Source: Candidatus Mcinerneyibacteriota bacterium
GTDB taxonomy: Bacteria; Macinerneyibacteriota; Macinerneyibacteria; Macinerneyibacteriales; DSCS01
Assembly (NCBI GenBank): GCA_016937175.1
Contig: JAFGWL010000011.1
Location: 1 to 57,184, forward strand
Direction of reading: 5' to 3'
Length of the DNA stretch: 57,184 nucleotides
Position numbers and translations under genes: made by a program. Positions 51,145 through 57,184 of the stretch are shown in pieces. Below the pieces are notes generated by a model. That model ran no database searches, had not been told where the DNA came from, and saw nothing but the letters and a program-made list of their open reading frames with translations. Position 1 is the stretch's first letter. Every line of letters starts with the position of its first letter.

Positions 51145-53741
51145 AAGAGTTTGTTAATAGAAAATTCCAAAACAGGCCTCTTTTCAGCTTCTTTGAGGTC
51201 TGTCTTATGGGAGAAGGTCATATCGATGTTCATATTCTGCCCCAGATGAAGCGTAACACCGTAACCGAAGGAGGCCAGAGGGTCAGCCAGGTGTCTCTCT
51301 TCTGTCCAGGTGACTTTTGACAGATCATCAGTAAAGAGCCCCATATCCCCGAAAAGAAAAAGAGAGAGGGGGGGCAGCTGAAAGGGCTTTCTCCATCCCG
51401 GAAGGATCCAGATCATGGGGCTTCGGACTTCCATATTAGCCATGAGTTTATAGCGCGCCGGGAAATAGGTCTCCCGGTATCCTCTGAGATAGTTGTCATC
51501 CCGGTAGGATGAAGGAGAGTCCTGATAGAAAAGGCGTAGCATAAAGGGCATGAAATAGAAACGGACATCGGCCTGGAGCTCTGTCTTTGTCTCAGAACCG
51601 AAGGTAAGCCCACCGTAGAGGAAGGCCCTGATCCCGTAATCAGGATAGAGCCGCCCGTAGGCTGTGTCTCTGATATAAGCCAGCCCGGCATAGGGCCGTG
51701 TTTTTTCTCCCTTGCCCAAAAATCCTTCGAGCCGGACCCCTCCCTGGAACATCATACTCTCTGTCAGGGAGAAGGGCCAAAGGACTTGCCCCGAAAGCTG
51801 TGACAGATTATATTCTTCGCTGTTTCTGTGAACAGTCGATTTCTCCAGAGTGGCAAGATAAGAGGGCCTGTTCCCTGATCTCCGGTAGTAGAGTCCGAAA
51901 TCCAGCTCCCCGGAGCCGTTGACATGATACCCCATGACAAAGAAGAGCTGATTTTCATTGAGGATGCTGTCCATGGCCATGCCGGTGGAGAGACGGACAT
52001 ATTTGTTTTCGGTAATGTCCACACCATAAAGAAGCCCGCCCAAGGTGAGTGTATCCACAAAGTTTTCAGGCTCAAAGTCGCTTGTATCATAATAGACAGC
52101 ATCAGTCAGATCCGGGGCTGAATAGACCTGTCCTCCCTCTTCCCGGGCTCCCAGCTGCGGCAGGGGAGTGAGAGCCGGGATGATCCTTCCGTCGGCATAA
52201 ATATAATGGACGAGACCGTGATCGGTGAAACCAAAGTCGAGAACGGTCTCTCTTGTCGCCGTAAAGTTCTGAAACGAATGGTCTTTGCGGTTATAGTGAC
52301 AGAGGATATTATCCTTTCCCCGGGTAAGGAGAAGAAAGATCGAATCTTCAGAAAAGGGAGCTGCGGAAAGGAGGGCTCCGTCCACGGAGAAGATACGGTT
52401 CCCGTCGTGGAGGTAAGTCTGCCCTCCCACCGTATTGAAAAAGATGTCGTCAGCCTCCATCTTGACCCAGGCATCGGCCTGATCCACGGGGATATTCACT
52501 CTTTGGAATCTCTTTCCCTGCAGAATGAAGCCCGCTGCCTTCATCCCCTCTTTAGTAAGAAGGTGGAGGCGGTTGTTATGATAGAAGATCCTTTTGACGT
52601 CCGTCACATCGGGAAGGGGAACGCTTGTCACCGTGCGGGTGAAAAAATCATAGATCCCCGTATGGTAGCGGCTGTTCTTGTAAAAAACAAAGGCAAATTT
52701 TCCGCGGTCCTGCGACAGGGACATGGCGCTTCTGTCGGTGAGAAGAAGGGTGAAAGGGGAGGGGGTGTAGAGGATTTCCCTGTACTCGTCGTCGTCAATG
52801 ATCCTGCGCACAAGAGACCCGTTTTCAGCTGTGATATAAAAATGCTCCCCAGGGAAGACGAAAAGTGCCCCTTGAGGAAAGAGGCGGGTCTCCTGGGAAA
52901 AGAGCGTCGGACGCTGAGAAGCCCAGGCCTGGACCTCAGAGTTAAGGGCTTCCCTCCAGCGATGATAGAGTGTGGGGAAATCAAGTCCGTAAACGGTTTT
53001 GAGAGCTTCCTCTATATCAAGGCGCATATTGAGTTCTTTCAAAAAATCATCCATCTGATATTCCGGGTAATGGGTGTAGAGGTAACTGACCAGGGAGTGA
53101 GCCTCCTGGTATCCCAGATAGTCGATGGTCCCGGCCTTTTCGAAATAGGCAGGGTCATGGATACGGCCGTAAAGGACAGCATCTTTGAGGACCATCCATT
53201 TGGGGTTTTTCCAGTCGCCTGCTGCGTGTTCAGACAAACCCTCAAAGATCCATGTGGGGAGGCTCATCTTTTCGGCAAGAAGGCCGGCCAGGGGATTTTT
53301 CAGAAAAGCATGATACTGGAATATATGCGAGACCTCGTGGTAGATGAGTTCCCGGAAATAGGTGACATCTCCGTTAAAAGGGATGACCACACGGTCTTTT
53401 TTGAATGTAGCGAACCCGCCTACGTTGGGAGGAAGGATGGCCGGGACAAGCTGAGTCTGGGAAAACATCTGGGGCGAGGGATAGAGGATCAGATAGATGG
53501 GGTTGTCGATCTCATGCGTAAAGATGTCATTGTTGAAATCGTAAGCGTCTTCAGAGAACTGGGCCGTCAGGGGAAGCAGATATTCATGGCCTTGCATATA
53601 GAGAATGCGGAAGTGCTCTGTCTTGACTTCGATCCATTTGATGTTTTCCGGGTAATACTTGTTTTTAAAAAAAGAGGTTCCGAAAAGAAGGGGGGTAAAA
53701 ATCGAGAGAAGCAAAATGAAAATCAGTCCTTTTTTCAGCAT
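51138..53741 (-). CDS. outer-membrane protein with gluzincin-like domain
   Basis: 867 residues. Signal peptide (about 1-22); a peptidase-MA-like domain with LIYHEVSHIFQYH (HExxH; about residues 133-145) and WIFEGLSEHAAG (third ligand Glu); a beta-propeller-like middle (about 280-520) with repeats such as FFNTVGGQTYLHDGNRIFSV; and a C-terminal BamA-type barrel ending EFSINKLFY, with terminal Tyr. Probably a surface-anchored zinc protease or processing factor; the target is unknown. The stop overlaps the DedA gene by 7 nt. No Shine-Dalgarno is seen upstream of its ATG. Confidence 0.8.
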   Translation of the reverse strand: MLKKGLIFILLLSIFTPLLFGTSFFKNKYYPENIKWIEVKTEHFRILYMQGHEYLLPLTAQFSEDAYDFNNDIFTHEIDNPIYLILYPSPQMFSQTQLVPAILPPNVGGFATFKKDRVVIPFNGDVTYFRELIYHEVSHIFQYHAFLKNPLAGLLAEKMSLPTWIFEGLSEHAAGDWKNPKWMVLKDAVLYGRIHDPAYFEKAGTIDYLGYQEAHSLVSYLYTHYPEYQMDDFLKELNMRLDIEEALKTVYGLDFPTLYHRWREALNSEVQAWASQRPTLFSQETRLFPQGALFVFPGEHFYITAENGSLVRRIIDDDEYREILYTPSPFTLLLTDRSAMSLSQDRGKFAFVFYKNSRYHTGIYDFFTRTVTSVPLPDVTDVKRIFYHNNRLHLLTKEGMKAAGFILQGKRFQRVNIPVDQADAWVKMEADDIFFNTVGGQTYLHDGNRIFSVDGALLSAAPFSEDSIFLLLTRGKDNILCHYNRKDHSFQNFTATRETVLDFGFTDHGLVHYIYADGRIIPALTPLPQLGAREEGGQVYSAPDLTDAVYYDTSDFEPENFVDTLTLGGLLYGVDITENKYVRLSTGMAMDSILNENQLFFVMGYHVNGSGELDFGLYYRRSGNRPSYLATLEKSTVHRNSEEYNLSQLSGQVLWPFSLTESMMFQGGVRLEGFLGKGEKTRPYAGLAYIRDTAYGRLYPDYGIRAFLYGGLTFGSETKTELQADVRFYFMPFMLRLFYQDSPSSYRDDNYLRGYRETYFPARYKLMANMEVRSPMIWILPGWRKPFQLPPLSLFLFGDMGLFTDDLSKVTWTEERHLADPLASFGYGVTLHLGQNMNIDMTFSHKTDLKEAEKRPVLEFSINKLFY

Positions 53742-53747
53742 AAAGAG

Positions 53748-53775
53748 AGTATAAATTGTCCTGACGGTAATTCAA
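53748..53775 (-). promoter_or_regulatory. possible promoter for leftward barrel gene
   Basis: Minus strand: TTGAAT (53775-53770), 16 bp, TATACT (53753-53748). The start would be about 53741, i.e. at the ATG itself, suggesting a leaderless mRNA. Confidence 0.5.
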
Positions 53776-53966
53776 TAGAAATATAGAAAAAGAGAGCTAT
53801 TTTAAAATGAAACTCCCAGCTTTCCGGGGCCGTATAAAAAATGCGGAAATGTATCAAAAAGAACAGATGAAATGGGATGAGTATGTGAAATAGAGAGACG
53901 TTTCCCCCCAAAAAGATTTATAATCGAAGACGTTATCTTTCAAAACAAGAGCCTGAGCGAATTGAG

Positions 53967-53996
53967 TTGACAGAGTGATATCTCATCAGGTAAGAT
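53967..53996 (+). promoter_or_regulatory. promoter of the ornithine aminotransferase gene
   Basis: TTGACA (53967-53972), 18 bp, TAAGAT (53991-53996), perfect -35 and four-of-six -10. Expected start near 54003 gives a leader of about 58 nt with ATTGAAAGGAG before the ATG at 54061. Confidence 0.65.
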
Positions 53997-54060
53997 GATT
54001 TCAGACAAGGAAGCATCGTAACTACTGTTTATTTATAGAAATTGAAAGGAGTGTGTCACG

Positions 54061-55263
54061 ATGAACACGAAAGACTTTATTAACATGGATCACACCTATG
54101 GGGCCCATAACTACCATCCTCTCCCGGTAGTCATTTCAGAGGCTAAAGGGGCCAAGGTCAAAGATCCCGAAGGAAAAGAGTATTTTGACTTCCTGTCCGC
54201 TTACTCGGCAGTCAACCAGGGACATCGCCACCCTAAGATCATCAAGGCGCTCACCGATCAGCTTAACCGCTGCACATTGACTTCCCGTGCATTTCATAAT
54301 GACATGATGGGCCCCTTCCTCAAAAAACTCTGTGATTTCACAGGGTTTGAGATGGCCCTGCCCATGAACACCGGGGCGGAAGCCGTCGAGACAGCCCTGA
54401 AACTGGCTCGCCGCTGGGGAGCCGAAAAGAAGGGCATCAAAAACGGAAAGCAGGAGATCATCGTTGCCGAGAACAATTTCCACGGCCGGACCATTTCTAT
54501 CGTCTCCTTTTCCACGGATCCCGATGCCCGAGTGAATTACGGGCCGTATACTCCGGGGTTCAAGATCGTTCCCTACAACGACGCCAAAGCCATTGAGAAA
54601 GCTATTACGAAAAATACCTGTGCTGTCCTTCTGGAGCCCATCCAGGGAGAAGCCGGTGTCTTTGTCCCCGATGCAGGTTATTTGAAAGCCGTCTCCGACA
54701 TATGCAAAAAGAACAATGTCCTCTTTATTGCTGACGAGATCCAGACGGGATTCTGCCGGACAGGCAAAAAGTTCGCCGTTGACCACGAAGGGGTGCGCCC
54801 TGATGTCATGACACTGGGGAAAGCCCTGGGCGGCGGTGTCATCCCTGTTTCGGCTGTGGTGGCAGATAAACACATTATGGAAGTCTTTACACCGGGTTCT
54901 CACGGCTCCACCTTCGGCGGATATCCCCTGGCCATGGCTGTGGGAATCGCATCCATCGAAGTCCTGGAAGAGGAAAACCTGGCAGACAAGGCTCAGGAAC
55001 TAGGCGAGTTTTTCCGCAGTGAAGTGAAAAAGATCAAATGCGATAAGATCGTTCAGGTGCGCGGGAAAGGGCTTCTCAACGCCGTCGTCTTTGAGAAGGG
55101 ATTCGAGGCCTGGGAGGTCTGTGTCGCTTTGAAAGAAGCGGGGCTTCTGGCCAAGCAGACCCACGGCAACATCATCCGCTTCGCCCCTCCCCTTGTCATC
55201 ACTAAAGAAGAACTCACCGAAGGGCTGGCAATCATCAAGTCGGTCTTCGAAAAGATCAAATAA
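54061..55263 (+). CDS. rocD: ornithine aminotransferase-like enzyme
   Basis: 400 residues, class III PLP aminotransferase. It shows YFDFLSAYSAVNQGHRHPKI, MNTGAEAVETALKLARRWG, NFHGRTISIVSFS, LLEPIQGEAGV, ADEIQTGFCRTGK and LGKALGGGVIPVSA (PLP-lysine in LGKAL). The AYSAVNQGHRHP wording is typical of ornithine 5-aminotransferase, which makes glutamate semialdehyde from ornithine. Another omega-aminotransferase is possible. AAAGGAG lies 9-10 nt upstream. It is monocistronic with its own terminator. Confidence 0.9.
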   Translation: MNTKDFINMDHTYGAHNYHPLPVVISEAKGAKVKDPEGKEYFDFLSAYSAVNQGHRHPKIIKALTDQLNRCTLTSRAFHNDMMGPFLKKLCDFTGFEMALPMNTGAEAVETALKLARRWGAEKKGIKNGKQEIIVAENNFHGRTISIVSFSTDPDARVNYGPYTPGFKIVPYNDAKAIEKAITKNTCAVLLEPIQGEAGVFVPDAGYLKAVSDICKKNNVLFIADEIQTGFCRTGKKFAVDHEGVRPDVMTLGKALGGGVIPVSAVVADKHIMEVFTPGSHGSTFGGYPLAMAVGIASIEVLEEENLADKAQELGEFFRSEVKKIKCDKIVQVRGKGLLNAVVFEKGFEAWEVCVALKEAGLLAKQTHGNIIRFAPPLVITKEELTEGLAIIKSVFEKIK

Positions 55264-55276
55264 AAGTCCGAAATCG

Positions 55277-55308
55277 GGCCCCGGAATCTCTTCCGGGGCC
55301 TTTTTTTT
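55277..55308 (+). terminator. strong intrinsic terminator after rocD
   Basis: GGCCCCGGAA-TCTC-TTCCGGGGCC (55277-55300) is a perfect 10-bp stem and 4-nt loop, followed by eight T. It ends rocD transcription 14 nt after the stop. The stop codon of the convergent ABC permease lies at the end of the T run. Confidence 0.95.
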
Positions 55309-56074
55309 AATATTGGTTCAAAAGATTTTTCTTGCGGGCTTCCCGTTCAAAGACTTTGAAGATCACAATACCCGCTATGAGATAGACCAGGCTGATCAGG
55401 GCTATGGTCAGATACCATGACGCAGGGAAGGCAGGGGCGCCTGTGATGGATCTGCGGATGGTCGTCGCGCCCGCTGTAAAGGGGATAAAGGTCATTACAT
55501 TGACCGGGTACCCGTTAAGGGAAACAGCACCGATAAGCCCGAAGGTGATGACCTGCATAAAGGCAGTGGTCTTTTTAAAGACCATGGAAAGGCTGCCGAA
55601 GGCCAGGCCGATCCCCCAGAGAGCCGGGAGGCTGAGGAGCAGGATAAAAAAGACATAAGGTATGTCGATGGAAAGCCAGCGCCCTGTGGTCAGCATGGTG
55701 ATAAAAAGCATTACAGCTGAAAAGAAAAATGAAAAGACAAAATCCAGGATAAGACGGAAGATCAGGGTCCACTCCATCCCCAGTGAGCAGAGATAGAGCT
55801 GTTCCAGAGTCCCCCGCTGGCTCTCTTCATAGATCTTATAGGAAGTGGATTGAAAACTGGTCATGGCGAAGGTCCAGAGGATATACCCGATGATCATGTG
55901 ATCCAGGGTCTCGGCGCTGATCTGCCCTTTGGCAAGCCCTTTTAGACCGAAAAACATGGCCAAAAAGATAATATAAAAGATCACCACGGCAGAAAGAGTA
56001 TCGAAAAGATAACGCCGCATCTCGGCGATATTCTTCATGGTTTCCGCGGCAAAAAGGTTGAAGTATCGTTTCAT
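55307..56074 (-). CDS. ABC-2 type transporter permease
   Basis: 255 residues with six membrane segments. The segment QSTSYKIYEESQRGTLEQLY and a later SLPALWGIGLAFGSLSMVFK are typical of ABC-2 permeases. The last residues (FEREARKKNLLNQY) are cytoplasmic. It pairs with the ATPase encoded 4 nt upstream (overlapping). The cargo could be a drug or lipid; it is not evident. Confidence 0.85.
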   Translation of the reverse strand: MKRYFNLFAAETMKNIAEMRRYLFDTLSAVVIFYIIFLAMFFGLKGLAKGQISAETLDHMIIGYILWTFAMTSFQSTSYKIYEESQRGTLEQLYLCSLGMEWTLIFRLILDFVFSFFFSAVMLFITMLTTGRWLSIDIPYVFFILLLSLPALWGIGLAFGSLSMVFKKTTAFMQVITFGLIGAVSLNGYPVNVMTFIPFTAGATTIRRSITGAPAFPASWYLTIALISLVYLIAGIVIFKVFEREARKKNLLNQY

Positions 56075-57051
56075 GAGTCTTTTCCTCCTTCCCCCGGGAC
56101 TGCCCCGTCGCCGTTGACCAGTTTCAAAAAGATATCCTCCAGGTCGTCTTTGATGATATCCACACCCAAAAGTGTGGATTTGTATCGACGCAGAATATCA
56201 AAGAGAGCATAAAGGGTCTGGGAATCGTTGAGGATCAGGAAAAGATCCGTGTTTTCATCGTGGTGTTCCATGCGGAATTCACATTGCCCTCTGAGCTCAT
56301 CCAGGAGAGCGTCCCGGGGGTGGTCTTTGACCGTCAGCTTGAAGACCTGTTTTTTAAAAACGTGGTTCAGGTTCTCCACTGAATCATCGGCGATGAGCCG
56401 CCCTTTTTTCATGATCAGGACTCGTGAACACGTCTTTTCAATGAAACGCATGTCGTGGGAGGTGATCATAATATGACGTTGTTCTTTGGCGATCTCTTTG
56501 ATAAAGGCCTGCATCTTGCGTGAAGTCTCCACATCCAGACCAAGGGTGGGTTCGTCCAGCAGGACGATCTTTGGGTCTGAGATGAGGGCACACGCGATAG
56601 CCACTTTCTGCTGCATACCCTTGGAAAAGGAACGGACCTGTTTATGGGCCACCGGTTCCAGGTCCAGAAGGTGGAGGTATCTTTCCATTCTCTCTTTGAC
56701 GTCCTTTCGGGACATCCCCTTTAACCCGGCAAAGTAGACCATGTTCTCCACCGGGCTCATGGTCCAGTAGATATTCCGTGAGCCTTCCAGGACAGCCCCG
56801 ATATGCCGGATGACCTTTTTTCTTTTTTTGCGATTATCCATGCCGAGGACCTGGATCTCTCCCTCCTCATACTCGATGATGGAGGCGATGGACTTGATCG
56901 TCGACGTCTTCCCCGACCCGTTAGGCCCGAGGATCCCCAGGATCTCTCCGAAATGGCTGTCAAAACTGATATGGTCCACAGCAATGGTCTTGGAAGCACG
57001 TTTGGGGTTGTAGACTTTGTAAAGATTTCGGACTGAAAGAGCTGTTTGCAA
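56071..57051 (-). CDS. ABC transporter ATP-binding protein
   Basis: 326 residues. Walker A GPNGSGKTS (about 42-50), signature SFSKGMQQKVAIACAL, Walker B IVLLDEPTLGLD and H-loop ITSHDM. The C-terminal extension (about 220-326) is usual for ABC-2 exporters (DrrA-like). AAGGAGG lies before the ATG on the minus strand. Overlaps the permease start by 4 nt. Confidence 0.92.
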   Translation of the reverse strand: MQTALSVRNLYKVYNPKRASKTIAVDHISFDSHFGEILGILGPNGSGKTSTIKSIASIIEYEEGEIQVLGMDNRKKRKKVIRHIGAVLEGSRNIYWTMSPVENMVYFAGLKGMSRKDVKERMERYLHLLDLEPVAHKQVRSFSKGMQQKVAIACALISDPKIVLLDEPTLGLDVETSRKMQAFIKEIAKEQRHIMITSHDMRFIEKTCSRVLIMKKGRLIADDSVENLNHVFKKQVFKLTVKDHPRDALLDELRGQCEFRMEHHDENTDLFLILNDSQTLYALFDILRRYKSTLLGVDIIKDDLEDIFLKLVNGDGAVPGEGGKDS

Positions 57052-57184
57052 AGAAGCCTCCTTTATTTATCCTATTTGAAAAGTAACGAAAGAAAAGAAA
57101 AACGTCAATAACAATCAGTTCAAACTTCATGAATGAATATAAAAAATTATATATGTGAAAATATGAAATATATGCTTGACAAAA
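57052..57184. other. A/T-rich right edge, incomplete promoter
   Basis: The last 133 nt carry no gene. TTGACA at 57176-57181 on the plus strand looks like the -35 of a rightward promoter cut by the window edge. GAATGAAT at 57131-57138 repeats half of the FadR-like operator. A weak minus-strand TTGACG could serve the ABC genes. Confidence 0.4.

Larger units (their letters stand above)
53742..54060. other. 319-nt intergenic region
   Basis: This A/T-rich gap separates divergent genes. It contains the two promoters listed separately. A 28-codon ORF starting at 53804 (MKLPAFRGRIKNAEM...) has no ribosome-binding site and is not called. No tRNA, terminator, or riboswitch-like fold is apparent. Confidence 0.6.

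Noticed and set aside
52206-53786. 526-residue ORF on the plus strand
   Set aside because: It lies opposite the outer-membrane protein, whose signal peptide, HExxH and barrel are clear; the plus reading has no motif or start signal.
53804-53890. 28-codon ORF in the gap before rocD
   Set aside because: No Shine-Dalgarno site, no promoter, and low sequence complexity; kept out of the CDS list.
54000-54060. Possible riboswitch in the rocD leader
   Set aside because: Only about 58 nt long, and no stable stems or terminator alternative are visible.
1-57184. CRISPR arrays, insertion sequences, rRNA or phage genes
   Set aside because: I looked for regularly spaced direct repeats, transposase or integrase motifs and rRNA sequence and saw none.

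Overview
The window (about 57 kb, roughly half G+C) comes from a bacterial chromosome. The organism looks like an anaerobic-type diderm. It has outer-membrane beta-barrel proteins with signal peptides and aromatic C-termini, a LolA-like protein beside an RND/MMPL transporter, and a ferredoxin. Ribosomal proteins S4, S14, L24 and L36 and adenylate kinase are all zinc-ribbon forms. The order rimP-nusA-ylxR-ylxQ-infB-ylxP-rbfA-nrnA-truB-ribF-rpsO-pnp-M16 peptidase-dut resembles the Bacillus arrangement, but the envelope genes are diderm. I cannot name the phylum from sequence alone; a deep-branching or candidate lineage fits best. There are no rRNA genes, CRISPR arrays, insertion sequences or phage genes.

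Layout. 1-15157: the tuf 3' end, then an unbroken S10-spc-alpha ribosomal operon (rpsJ to rplQ, with secY, adk, map, infA, rpmJ and rpoA) and a strong internal promoter before rpmJ. 15167-15652: a FtsB/DivIC-like protein and a tandem initiator/elongator tRNA-Met pair whose promoter lies over the 3' end of the FtsB-like gene. 15650-20457: two divergent small PH-like membrane proteins and a four-gene set (PH-like, coiled-coil, MutL-type ASKHA ATPase, barrel/KOW protein) ending in cytidine deaminase. 20451-26262: a TetR regulator with FadR-like operators, an MMPL/RND exporter, a LolA-like protein and an outer-membrane protein, closed by a terminator. 26322-31855: an ankyrin membrane protein, a lipoprotein, a secreted metallophosphoesterase with a CBM9-like tail, a nitroreductase and an RluA-type pseudouridine synthase. 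31886-44505: the transcription/translation operon rimP to dut.

44483-51144 is the most striking region. Directly coupled to dut are a UbiA-family prenyltransferase resembling digeranylgeranylglyceryl-phosphate synthase, a 2[4Fe-4S] ferredoxin, a geranylgeranyl-reductase-family flavoprotein and a geranylgeranylglyceryl-phosphate synthase (GGGPS/PcrB family). Then come two membrane GT2 glycosyltransferases, a polysaccharide-deacetylase-fold protein, an unknown small protein and a DedA-family membrane protein. Together they look like an archaeal-type (sn-glycerol-1-phosphate, isoprenoid ether) lipid pathway followed by head-group glycosylation, modification and membrane handling, inside a bacterial housekeeping operon. 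Glycerol-1-phosphate dehydrogenase, prenyl-diphosphate synthase and CDP-archaeol synthase are not in the window.

51138-57184: a convergent gene for a large predicted outer-membrane protein with a gluzincin-like peptidase domain, an ornithine-aminotransferase-like gene with its own promoter and a strong terminator, and a leftward ABC-2 exporter pair.
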